Shown here piece after piece: positions 34,652 through 42,194 of a DNA stretch of 64,000 nucleotides. The notes beneath the pieces were generated by a model. It was given only the letters and a program-made list of their open reading frames with translations. It made no database searches and had not been told where the DNA came from. The DNA comes from Streptomyces sp. TSRI0107 (lineage in GTDB: Bacteria > Actinomycetota > Actinomycetes > Streptomycetales > Streptomycetaceae), in assembly GCF_001905845.1 (NCBI RefSeq), contig NZ_LIVZ01000009.1, positions 248,001-312,000 on the forward strand, written 5' to 3'. The first letter of the stretch is position 1; the number at the start of each line of letters is the position of its first letter. The position numbers were made by a program, and so were the translations under genes.

Positions 34652-35842
34652 ATGAGCGGCGGGACGGCACTGCGGCACATCGGCACGGCGGAGCGGCGGG
34701 CCCGGCTGGGGCTGCGGCACCGGCTGGCGGCGGGGGCCCGGGCGGCGAGCCCGGAGGAGGTCGCCGAGGCGCTGGTGGCGCTGCACGGCACGGATCCGGC
34801 GACCGTCCATCTGGCGGTCGGCGCCCGGCTGGCGGAGCCGGTGAAGACGGTCGCGGAGACCGAGCGCGCGCTGTACGAGGACAGGACCCTGGTCCGGATG
34901 CACGGCATGCGGCACACCGTGTTCGTGTTCCCGACGGAGCTGACCGCCGTCGTGCACGCCTCGACGGGGATCACGGTCGCCGCGCGGGAGCGGGCCTCGC
35001 TGGTGAAGGACATGGCGAAGGCGGGCGCGCCGGACGCCGCGTGGCTGGCCGAGGTGGAGGCGTCGGCGCTGGCCGCGCTGGCGCGGCGCGGGGAGGCGAC
35101 GGCGGCCGAGCTGGCGGCGGACGAGCCGCGGCTGCGGGAGCAGTTCGTGTACGCGGCCGGGAAGAGCTACGAGGGTGTGCACACGGTCTCCGGCCGGCTG
35201 CTGCGGGTGCTGGGCGTGGAGGGCAAGGTGGTCCGGGGCCGCCCGCTGGGCTCCTGGACGTCGTCGCAGTTCCGCTGGGCGCCGGCGCCGGAGCATCCGG
35301 AGCTGGACGTCGCCGGGGCGCAGGCGGACCTGCTGCGCCGCTGGCTCACCGTCTGCGGGCCGGCCACCGAGGCGGACCTGAAGTGGTGGACGGGGTGGCG
35401 CGTCACGGAGGTCCGCCGGGCGCTGGGCGCGATCGGGGCGCGGGAGGTCGGACTGGTCGACGGCACGGGGTACGTCGCCGACGGCGACGAGGATCCGGTG
35501 GCGGCCCCCGCCGAGCCCTGGGCGGCCCTGCTGCCCGCGCTCGACCCGACCGCCATGGGCTGGCAGAAGCGGGACTGGTACCTCGCGCCGGAACTGCGCG
35601 CGTCGCTCTTCGACCGCAGCGGCAACGTCGGACCGACCGTGTGGTGGGACGGCCGGGTGGTGGGCGGCTGGGCCCAGCGGCCCGACGGCGAGATCGTCTG
35701 GCGGGTCCTCGACGGCACCGGGCTCGGCCGGGAGGCGGAGGCGGCGATCGGCGCGGAGGCGGAAAGACTGCGGGAGTGGGTGGGGCAGACCCGGGTGACT
35801 CCGCGCTTCCGGACGCCGCTGGAGCGGGAGTTGGCCGGGTGA
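34652..35842 (+). CDS. Winged-helix DNA-binding protein (AlkZ/HTH_42 family)
   Basis: 396 residues matching the HTH_42 family, whose members AlkZ and AlkX are DNA glycosylases that act on crosslinked or alkylated bases. Features seen are VAEALVALHGTDPATVHLAV near residue 30, the TVFVFPTELTAVVHA block near 90 and the QKRDWYLAPELRASLFDRSGN block near 310. The catalytic QxQ or QxD motif of true AlkZ is not obvious; H-G-T-D replaces it, so a glycosylase activity is not assured. GGGGAGGT precedes the ATG. Confidence 0.8.
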   Translation: MSGGTALRHIGTAERRARLGLRHRLAAGARAASPEEVAEALVALHGTDPATVHLAVGARLAEPVKTVAETERALYEDRTLVRMHGMRHTVFVFPTELTAVVHASTGITVAARERASLVKDMAKAGAPDAAWLAEVEASALAALARRGEATAAELAADEPRLREQFVYAAGKSYEGVHTVSGRLLRVLGVEGKVVRGRPLGSWTSSQFRWAPAPEHPELDVAGAQADLLRRWLTVCGPATEADLKWWTGWRVTEVRRALGAIGAREVGLVDGTGYVADGDEDPVAAPAEPWAALLPALDPTAMGWQKRDWYLAPELRASLFDRSGNVGPTVWWDGRVVGGWAQRPDGEIVWRVLDGTGLGREAEAAIGAEAERLREWVGQTRVTPRFRTPLERELAG

Positions 35843-35898
35843 GGCGCGTCCGGTGCCGGGCGCCGCACGCAGACGCGGCACCCGGCACCGGCCTCACC

Positions 35899-36213
35899 TC
35901 ACCGGCTGTACTTCATCAGCGCCCGCACCATGTGGCACGTCGTGTCCGACGGCGGGTGGACGCCGATGAGCCGCGCGGTGTCGCGGATCGTCTCGTTGCG
36001 GGCCTGGCCCGGCAGGTACACGCCGGAGTCGAGCAGCGCTATGGCCAGGCGCATCGCCTTGAGCCGGCGGTTGTGCGAGATGTACCACTCGCGCGGCCGC
36101 CCCGGCGGCAACGGCCGCTTCGCGACCGGGACGTACGGCAGGTCGAGCTGGACGGCGCGGCGGGCGGTGGACTGGGTGGGCAAGGGCTTCGGCTTCAGTG
36201 CGGCAGCGGGCAC
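35899..36213 (-). CDS. Small conserved hypothetical protein
   Basis: 104 residues from a GTG at 36213. AGGAGG (36220-36225) runs directly into an ATG at 36219, leaving no spacing, so the GTG two codons later, six bases from the ribosome site, is the likely start. Basic N-terminal half, then helical ISHNRRLKAMRLAIALLDSG and TARLIGVHPPSDTTCHMVRA. No membrane segment. I do not recognise the family. Confidence 0.72.
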   Translation of the reverse strand: MPAAALKPKPLPTQSTARRAVQLDLPYVPVAKRPLPPGRPREWYISHNRRLKAMRLAIALLDSGVYLPGQARNETIRDTARLIGVHPPSDTTCHMVRALMKYSR

Positions 36214-36459
36214 GGGCATCCTCCTGTCGCGGTCAGAGAACCGCCCGGAAGGCCCCGGCGATTCCCTCGAACACTGCTTCAATTCTACTGCCCGCCACTG
36301 ACAATCGGATGGCCCTGAGACGCAGGATATCCCCAGGTGAGCAAGGGAATTGGCGGTGCGTCAGGGCGGTTTCCCGAGACCGCCGGGCCGCATCGCCAAA
36401 ATCGAACAGAGCAGGGTGCCGGAACTGCGCCCGGCGACCCCCGGCGTACCGTGTCCGGC

Positions 36460-36819
36460 ATGGAAATCTGGATCAACCCCGCCTGCTCCAAGTGCCGCAG
36501 CGCGATCAGCCTGCTCGACGCCGAGGGCGCCGACTACACCGTCCGCCGCTACCTGGAGGACGTGCCGACCGAGGACGAGATCCGCGACGTGCTCGACCGC
36601 CTCGGCCTCGAACCGTGGGACATCACCCGCACCCAGGAGCCCGCCGCCAAGGAGCTGGGCCTGAAGGAGTGGCCGCGGGACGCCGCCTCGCGCGACCGCT
36701 GGGTGACGGCACTGGCCGAGCACCCGAAGCTGATCCAGCGCCCCATCATCACCGCCGACGACGGCACGGCCGTGGTCGGCCGCACCGACGAGGCTGTACG
36801 CGACGCCTTGTCCCGTTAG
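36460..36819 (+). CDS. ArsC/Spx-family thioredoxin-fold reductase
   Basis: 119 residues. NPACSKCRSA places the redox Cys at 9 and 12, a CxxC arrangement, and the C-terminal QRPIITADDGTAVVGR is typical of the ArsC-like (glutaredoxin-type) arsenate reductase family. No other arsenic genes are near, so the substrate may be another thiol target. TACCGT seven bases before the ATG suggests leaderless transcription. Confidence 0.85.
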   Translation: MEIWINPACSKCRSAISLLDAEGADYTVRRYLEDVPTEDEIRDVLDRLGLEPWDITRTQEPAAKELGLKEWPRDAASRDRWVTALAEHPKLIQRPIITADDGTAVVGRTDEAVRDALSR

Positions 36820-36885
36820 CGGCGTTTCCAACTGTTCGTCGGCGGGGGCGAGTCGGCGCGGCTCCCGCTGTTACCCTCCGCCGCC

Positions 36886-37677
36886 ATGACCTTCGGTGAT
36901 CAAGGAATCGACCCGTACGCACAGTGGGCGGCCGAGCAGGAGCGCGTACGGAGGCGCCGCCGCACCCGCTGGGCGGTGGCCGGCGCGACCGGTGCCGTCC
37001 TGCTCGCCGCCGTCGCCGCCGGGACCGTGATGTACACCGGCGGCGACGAAGGCGACACCGCCGCCCCGCCGCCCGCGACCGCCTCCGGTACCACCGCCGA
37101 TCCGGTGGTCCCCTCCGTCACCGGCTCGCTCCCGCCGGACGCCCCGTCCGCCCTCCCCTCCCTGCTGGCGCGCCCCGTGGTCCGGCCCGAGCAGGCGTTC
37201 CCGGCGACGAGCGTGCGCCTGGACGACGGCTCCCGCTACGAGCGGGTCGACCTGGCCACCACGCCCGACTGCGCCCAGGGCATGTCCCCGGAGCTGGCCG
37301 CGCTGATCGAGCAGGGCGAGGGCTGCCTGCGGCTGACCGCCGCGCTGTTCACGGACGTGGAGCGGCGCTCGCAGGTGACGGTGACCGTGCTGAGCTTCCG
37401 CCGCGTCGAGGATGCCTCGTCGGTGTTCGCGATGGCCTCGATGGACCCGGTGACCTATCAGACGGTCTCCCTCGACCCGCCGCCCGAGGCGGGCATGCCG
37501 ACGGTGCCGCCGGGCGCGGCGGGGGTGTTCCGCCGGCTGATGACGGTCCGCTCGGTGGTGTTCGCCAACGGCCAGTGGGGCGACGGCGCGGAGACGGAGG
37601 AGGCCGCGATCACCACGCAGACCGAGGACCTGCTCCAGTACGTCAACGACAACGTGGTTGCGTACGAGGAGGGGTGA
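36886..37677 (+). CDS. Single-pass exported protein of unknown function
   Basis: 263 residues. A cytoplasmic N-terminus with YAQWAAEQERVRRRRRTR precedes a membrane anchor (residues 30-48), a Pro/Thr-rich linker and an extracellular globular domain of about 170 residues with Cys at about 129 and 147. The domain has regular beta-type alternation but no motif I know. TACCCT eight bases before the ATG suggests a leaderless message. Confidence 0.7.
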   Translation: MTFGDQGIDPYAQWAAEQERVRRRRRTRWAVAGATGAVLLAAVAAGTVMYTGGDEGDTAAPPPATASGTTADPVVPSVTGSLPPDAPSALPSLLARPVVRPEQAFPATSVRLDDGSRYERVDLATTPDCAQGMSPELAALIEQGEGCLRLTAALFTDVERRSQVTVTVLSFRRVEDASSVFAMASMDPVTYQTVSLDPPPEAGMPTVPPGAAGVFRRLMTVRSVVFANGQWGDGAETEEAAITTQTEDLLQYVNDNVVAYEEG

Positions 37678-37834
37678 GAGAAGTCCGGGCCGGCAGGCGG
37701 CGGAGCGGGAAACCCGCACTCCAACCCCGTGTGACACAGCCCACTTCGACATCCTCCCGTGACCGCTGAGTAACTTCGTTCGGGATCTCGTACATAGCGG
37801 CGTACGCTCCACCGACCTCTTGCAGGAGGCGCGC

Positions 37835-38530
37835 ATGTCGCGTAGGAGAACGCTCAGTACGAAGAAGAAGATCGCGCTGCTGGTGAGCGCGGCGACGGTG
37901 GCGGGGGGCGGGGCCTTCGTCATGGCGAGCACGTCGAACGCCGCGCAGTCGGCGAAGGACTCGTCCGTCTGCCAGGGCCTCGCCACCGCGCTCGGCAACA
38001 ACCAGCGGTTCATCGAGGGACAACGGGCCAATCCGGACGCGCAGTCGGAGGCGAGGATCGCCAACCGCGAGGCGGTCATCGCCGAGATCCAGCGCAAGCA
38101 GGAGGCGTCCGGGTGCGAGGTGGGCGAGGCGGTCGGGGGGTCGGCTCAGGACTCCCAGGCCGGGCAGCCCGCCGACCCGTCCGCGCCCGCCGAGGAGGCG
38201 CAGCCCTCCGCTCCCGCGGAGGAGGCCGCGCCCTCCGAGCCCGCGGAGGAGGCACAGCCGTCCGCGCCCGCCGAGGCTGCCGGGCAGCAGGTGTGCAACG
38301 GCTCCACCGTCACCCTCTCCGGCGAGGGCGGTGCCCCGGCCGCGTCCAGCAACCAGTTCCCGGCCGGGACGAAGCTGAAGGTCACCAACCTGGACAACAA
38401 CAAGTCCACGACGGTGGAGGTCACCTCGGTCTCCGGCAGCTGTGTGCTGCTCAACAACGCGGCCTTCGAACAGGTCCGGGAGCCCGGCAAGTTCCTGATC
38501 CGCCGGGCCGTGATCGAGAAGGTGGGGTGA
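37835..38530 (+). CDS. Secreted protein with Ala-Glu-Pro repeats and a double-psi-barrel-like C-terminus
   Basis: 231 residues. A basic signal peptide (STKKKIALLVSAATVAGGG) is followed by a helical region of about 70 residues with two Cys, four repeats of the type PSAPAEEAQ at about 112-148, and an 80-residue C-terminal domain. In the latter, FPAGTKLKVTNLDNNKSTTV resembles the core of RlpA-type double-psi beta barrels, but the catalytic His/Asp of lytic transglycosylases are not seen. AGGAGG precedes the ATG. Likely wall-associated; binding rather than catalysis is inferred. Confidence 0.7.
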   Translation: MSRRRTLSTKKKIALLVSAATVAGGGAFVMASTSNAAQSAKDSSVCQGLATALGNNQRFIEGQRANPDAQSEARIANREAVIAEIQRKQEASGCEVGEAVGGSAQDSQAGQPADPSAPAEEAQPSAPAEEAAPSEPAEEAQPSAPAEAAGQQVCNGSTVTLSGEGGAPAASSNQFPAGTKLKVTNLDNNKSTTVEVTSVSGSCVLLNNAAFEQVREPGKFLIRRAVIEKVG

Positions 38531-38533
38531 GGC

Positions 38534-39391
38534 TCAGGAACCTGACGATCCACGCAGGAATCCGCTGAGGCGGCGGCCCGTGCCGGGGGGCGCGGAGTGC
38601 GGCAGCGCGTGATGGGAGACGTCCGGGAGGACGACCGTCTCGACGCGCGGCAGCAGCTCTTCCGCCCGGGCCGCCACCTTGCGCGGGTCATGCGTCCTGC
38701 CGCTCGCGGCCACGAGCAGCAGGACCGGCAGGTCGAGCCCGCGCAGCGCCCGGGGGGTCGGGCGCGGGCCGGTCACCGGCTTCACGGAAGGGAAGCCGGC
38801 GGCCGCCTCCTGGAGGCGGAGCCAGTCGGGGTCCAGGGGTGCTCCCCCGGTCTCCCACTCCAGGAATGCGCGGACGCTCCGCGCGGAGGGCCGCAGCAGC
38901 ATCGGCAGGGCGTGCAGCAGGTACGCCGTCTTGTACCCGGCGAAGCACTGGGTCGGGTCCAGGAGGAACAGACGGCGCACCCGCCGCGGCGAGCGCAGGG
39001 CGTGGTGCAGGGCGATCCACGCCCCGTACGAGTGCCCGCCGACGTCCGCCGCGCCGATGCCGAGGCCGTCGAGGAGCGCGTCCAGCCAGGCCGTCAGGTC
39101 GGCGACCGTACGGAGGGGACGGTCGCCGGCCGGGACGCTGCGGCCGGGGTCGCCGATCAGGTCGACGGCGTGCACACGGTGCTCGCGGGCCAGGTCGGCG
39201 GCCTGCGCGTACCAGGAGGCCGAGGTGGCGCCGCCGCCGGGCAGCAGGAGGAGCGGGGGCGCGTCGCGCGGGCCGCAGACGTTGACGTACGTGCTGCCGT
39301 ACGGGGTGGGCACCTCGCGTGCCTCCCGCTCGGCCGGCCACTTGGCCATCACCTTGTCGTACGCCGCCCGGAAGCCGTCGGTGTCGTACAT
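38534..39391 (-). CDS. Alpha/beta hydrolase
   Basis: 285 residues. The oxyanion segment LLLLPGGGATSASWYAQ, the nucleophile elbow GGHSYG (Ser) and the C-terminal His in LPDVSHHALPHS form a complete catalytic set. Substrate unknown. GGGGGCGGAG precedes the ATG at 39391. It is divergent from a MarR gene across a perfect palindrome, so it is probably the regulated target. Confidence 0.87.
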   Translation of the reverse strand: MYDTDGFRAAYDKVMAKWPAEREAREVPTPYGSTYVNVCGPRDAPPLLLLPGGGATSASWYAQAADLAREHRVHAVDLIGDPGRSVPAGDRPLRTVADLTAWLDALLDGLGIGAADVGGHSYGAWIALHHALRSPRRVRRLFLLDPTQCFAGYKTAYLLHALPMLLRPSARSVRAFLEWETGGAPLDPDWLRLQEAAAGFPSVKPVTGPRPTPRALRGLDLPVLLLVAASGRTHDPRKVAARAEELLPRVETVVLPDVSHHALPHSAPPGTGRRLSGFLRGSSGS

Positions 39392-39418
39392 GCTCTCCGC
39401 CCCCTCGTCACGGATATC

Positions 39419-39435
39419 ATCTCGCTGAGCGAGAT
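39419..39435. promoter_or_regulatory. MarR-type operator between hydrolase and marR
   Basis: ATCTCGCT-G-AGCGAGAT, perfect 8-bp arms, lies midway between the two divergent start codons (27 and 36 bases). A half-site GGCGAGAT follows at 39446-39453. The placement fits repression of both genes by the MarR protein. Confidence 0.75.
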
Positions 39436-39471
39436 ACACGTCTGGCGAGATGGTAGGCGGAGGGCGTCGGC

Positions 39472-39921
39472 ATGGCGAGTGAGGGACCGGAGATGGAGCT
39501 CGTCCATCTGCTGCGGGCGGTGACGGTCGAACTGGGCCTGCACAGCGCGCGATTCGCGAACCGGAACGGTATGCACCCCACGGACGTCCGCGCCCTGATC
39601 GCGCTCATGGACGCCGCGCGGGCCGGCGAGGAGATGACCGCGGGCAGGCTCGGCGCGGCGCTCGGACTGAACTCCGCGGGGACCACGGCGCTCGTCGACC
39701 GCCTGGAACGGGCCGGTCATGTGCGGCGGGTGCGCGGGCGGCGCGACCGGCGCCAGGTGGTCGTCGAGGTCGAGCAGCGGGCGGTGGAGCTGGGCCAAGC
39801 CCACTTCGGCCCGCTCATCGCGCATGCCGTGGAGCTGCTGCGGGGGTACGACGAGCGGGAGCGGGCGGCGATCCGCGGCTTCCTGGAAGGGGTGCGGGAG
39901 GCGGCGGCCGGGACGGACTGA
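39472..39921 (+). CDS. MarR-family transcriptional regulator
   Basis: 149 residues. The winged helix is seen at residues 28-100, with recognition helix LGAALGLNSAGTTALVDRLE and wing RVRGRRDRRQVVVEV containing the conserved Asp-Arg. MarR proteins usually repress divergent genes and are released by small phenolic ligands. GGAGGGCG precedes the ATG. Autoregulation through the palindrome at 39419-39435 is likely. Confidence 0.9.
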   Translation: MASEGPEMELVHLLRAVTVELGLHSARFANRNGMHPTDVRALIALMDAARAGEEMTAGRLGAALGLNSAGTTALVDRLERAGHVRRVRGRRDRRQVVVEVEQRAVELGQAHFGPLIAHAVELLRGYDERERAAIRGFLEGVREAAAGTD

Positions 39922-39976
39922 GCTCGGGGCTCCCCCGCCGGCCGGCGTATTCCCGTCGCATACGACCGCCTGGCCG

Positions 39977-40004
39977 CTCACCGTCCGCGAACGCGAACGG
40001 TGAG
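39977..40004 (+). terminator. Hairpin downstream of marR
   Basis: CTCACCGT and ACGGTGAG pair perfectly, with further CGCG/CGCG pairing inside, 56 bases after the marR stop. Probably its terminator; it could also be an operator for glnII. Confidence 0.65.
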
Positions 40005-40056
40005 GTCCCGCACCGACGGCTCCCTCACGATGTGAGTCGCGCCACACCACCCCCAG

Positions 40057-40094
40057 GTAACACGGGGTTCACAAACGAGCAATGACCGGGAAAT
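40057..40094 (+). promoter_or_regulatory. Probable GlnR site upstream of glnII
   Basis: Four pentamers at exact 11-base spacing, GTAAC-n6-TTCAC-n6-GCAAT-n6-GAAAT, occupy the place where GlnR binds in S. coelicolor glnII. Boxes two and three depart from the consensus. TTGACA at 40099-40104 just downstream may be part of the promoter. Confidence 0.6.
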
Positions 40095-40193
40095 CGCCTG
40101 TTGACAGGCTCACGGACATCAGCGCGGCGCCCCAGTGCCGCAGCGCCGCAGCACCCGCAAGTGCGTCAGACACACCCCCGAAGGAAGTGGCCC

Positions 40194-41225
40194 GTGACCT
40201 TCAAGGCTGAGTACATCTGGATCGACGGCACCCAGCCGACCGCCAAGCTCCGCTCCAAGACCAAGATCATCACGGGTGAGCCCGCAGGTCTGGACGCACT
40301 GCCGATCTGGGGCTTCGACGGGTCCTCCACGAACCAGGCCAAGGGCCACTCCTCGGACCGTGTCCTCAAGCCGGTCTTCACCTGCCCCGACCCGATCCGC
40401 GGCGGCGACGACATCCTCGTCCTGTGCGAGGTCCTGAACATCGACATGACGCCGCACGAGTCCAACACCCGTGCCGCGCTGGCCGAGGTCGCGGAGAAGT
40501 TCGCCGCGCAGGAGCCGATCTTCGGCATCGAGCAGGAGTACACCTTCTTCGACGGCGCCCGCCCGCTCGGCTTCCCCGAGGGCGGCTTCCCCGCCCCGCA
40601 GGGCGGCTACTACTGCGGTGTCGGCGCCGACGAGATCTTCGGCCGCGACATCGTCGAGAAGCACCTCGACAACTGCCTGAAGGCGGGCCTGGGCATCTCC
40701 GGCATCAACGCCGAGGTCATGCCGGGCCAGTGGGAGTTCCAGGTCGGCCCGCTCGCCCCGCTGGAGGTCTCCGACCAGCTGTGGGTGGCCCGTTGGCTGC
40801 TCTACCGCACCGCCGAGGACTTCGGCATCTCCGCGACCCTCGACCCGAAGCCGGTCAAGGGCGACTGGAACGGCGCCGGCGCGCACACCAACTTCTCCAC
40901 CAAGGCGATGCGCGAGGGCTACGACGCGATCATCACCGCCTGCGAGTCGCTCGGTGAGGGCTCGAAGCCGCTCGACCACGTCAAGAACTACGGCGCGGGC
41001 ATCGACGACCGCCTGACCGGTCTGCACGAGACCGCCCCGTGGGACGAGTACTCCTACGGCGTCTCCGACCGCGGCGCCTCGGTCCGCATCCCGTGGCAGG
41101 TCGAGAAGGACGGCAAGGGCTACATCGAGGACCGCCGTCCGAACGCCAACGTCGACCCGTACGTGGTGACCCGCCTGCTGGTGGACACCTGCTGCTCCGC
41201 CCTGGAGAAGGCCGGCCAGGTCTGA
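40194..41225 (+). CDS. glnII: Glutamine synthetase type II (eukaryotic-like)
   Basis: 343 residues, the normal GSII length. The opening YIWIDGTQPTAKLRSKTK, the GFDGSSTNQA motif, the EQEYTFFDG metal site and the ATP site NFSTKAMREGYD are typical of GSII. GSII is heat-labile and not adenylylated; no Tyr at the GSI position exists. AAGGAAG precedes the GTG. Streptomyces keep both GSI and GSII; transcriptional control by GlnR is expected from the upstream boxes. Confidence 0.96.
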   Translation: MTFKAEYIWIDGTQPTAKLRSKTKIITGEPAGLDALPIWGFDGSSTNQAKGHSSDRVLKPVFTCPDPIRGGDDILVLCEVLNIDMTPHESNTRAALAEVAEKFAAQEPIFGIEQEYTFFDGARPLGFPEGGFPAPQGGYYCGVGADEIFGRDIVEKHLDNCLKAGLGISGINAEVMPGQWEFQVGPLAPLEVSDQLWVARWLLYRTAEDFGISATLDPKPVKGDWNGAGAHTNFSTKAMREGYDAIITACESLGEGSKPLDHVKNYGAGIDDRLTGLHETAPWDEYSYGVSDRGASVRIPWQVEKDGKGYIEDRRPNANVDPYVVTRLLVDTCCSALEKAGQV

Positions 41226-41243
41226 TCCGCACCGCGGCTCCGG

Positions 41244-41279
41244 GAAGGGGCGCCCGCCGTTTTCGGCGGGCGCCCCTTC
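41244..41279 (+). terminator. Terminator of glnII
   Basis: GAAGGGGCGCCCGCCG, loop TTTT, CGGCGGGCGCCCCTTC: a perfect 16-bp stem 18 bases after the stop. Confidence 0.95.
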
Positions 41280-41329
41280 TCACGTTCACGGCCGAGAGCG
41301 TCCAAGCAGTGAGAGAAGGGTCCCGGACC

Positions 41330-41479
41330 ATGGGCGGTGTCTGCTTGAATGGAGGCATGGCCAGCTTCCAGAAGTACTCCGCGACGGGTCGCCATGACCT
41401 CGAGCCCTTCTGGCCTTCCCGTCAGCACCACGACTTCGACCGGGTGTGTTGCCGCGCGACGAACGCGCCGGCCCTCTAA
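41330..41479 (+). CDS. Small Cys-Cys peptide ORF, possible regulatory leader
   Basis: 49 codons from the ATG at 41330, which has AGAAGGG about ten bases upstream; an internal ATG at 41357 would give a 40-residue form but has GGAGG only one base away. Third positions are almost all G or C, so the frame is translated. The C-terminal part (HHDFDRVCCRATNAPAL) has two adjacent Cys then Arg, close to the stop. It lies 84 bases before an orphan winged-helix gene. A cysteine-sensing leader is one possibility; no known family was recognised and no attenuator stem was identified. Confidence 0.6.
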   Translation: MGGVCLNGGMASFQKYSATGRHDLEPFWPSRQHHDFDRVCCRATNAPAL

Positions 41480-41563
41480 AGCCGTCACACCCTGGCCTTC
41501 GGCCGGCGCGCCGACGTACGTCCCCTTCCCGACGGACTCCTCGCGCGAAAGAGCTGACCTCTC

Positions 41564-42136
41564 ATGGCGACCACTCGTTCCCTGCCCACCGCCCCCTCAC
41601 CCGTCTCCCGGCACCGGCTGCGCGCCGTCGGCCGCGACGACGTCGTCGACGTGACGGACTTCCTGCCGCCGGGCGCCACCTGGCTGCCGGCCCCGCCGCA
41701 CACCCTGCCCGCCCTGCCCGGCCGGCCGCCGATGGTCGGGTACCTGGTGCTCGTCCCGGCCGACCAGCAGCCGCCGTTCGCGCCGGTCGCGGTGCCGGAC
41801 CAGCAGCCCGCCGGCATACCCGCCCCCGAGGCGGCCGCCGCCGAACCCCTCATCCGCATCGACTCCGTCCGCCGCACCGCCCAGGTGGACGGCCACGAAC
41901 TCGACCTGACCTACCTGGAGTTCGAACTCCTCGCCCACCTGGTGGCCAACCCGCACCGGGTGCACACCCGCGACCAGCTGGTCACCACGGTGTGGGGGTA
42001 CGGGCACGTGGGCGACGGCCGCACGGTCGACGTGCACATCGCCCGGCTGCGCCGCAAGCTGGGCGCCGAGCACCGCGACACCATCCGCACCGTGCGCCGG
42101 GTCGGCTACAAGTACACGCCGCCGGCCGGCCGTTGA
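41564..42136 (+). CDS. Orphan winged-helix (Trans_reg_C) DNA-binding protein
   Basis: 190 residues. The C-terminal 95 residues are an OmpR-type winged helix (LTYLEFELLAHLVANPHRVH, RTVDVHIARLRRKLG, then RRVGYKYTPP). The N-terminal 95 residues are not a receiver domain: they are Pro-rich (FLPPGATWLPAPPHTLPALP) with a short beta-like stretch (VGYLVLVPADQQPP). There is no phosphoacceptor Asp and no sensor kinase next door. The gene is preceded by the Cys-Cys peptide ORF. ATG with a modest AAAGAG. Confidence 0.82.
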   Translation: MATTRSLPTAPSPVSRHRLRAVGRDDVVDVTDFLPPGATWLPAPPHTLPALPGRPPMVGYLVLVPADQQPPFAPVAVPDQQPAGIPAPEAAAAEPLIRIDSVRRTAQVDGHELDLTYLEFELLAHLVANPHRVHTRDQLVTTVWGYGHVGDGRTVDVHIARLRRKLGAEHRDTIRTVRRVGYKYTPPAGR

Positions 42137-42158
42137 GTCTGCCCACGGCAGATTCCCC

Positions 42159-42187
42159 TTCCCCGCCGCGCGGTCGGCGGGCAGAGT
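42159..42187 (+). promoter_or_regulatory. Leaderless promoter of the epimerase gene
   Basis: TTCCCC, a 17-base spacer and CAGAGT end seven bases before the ATG at 42195. There is no ribosome site. Confidence 0.5.
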
Positions 42188-42194
42188 CACCGGC

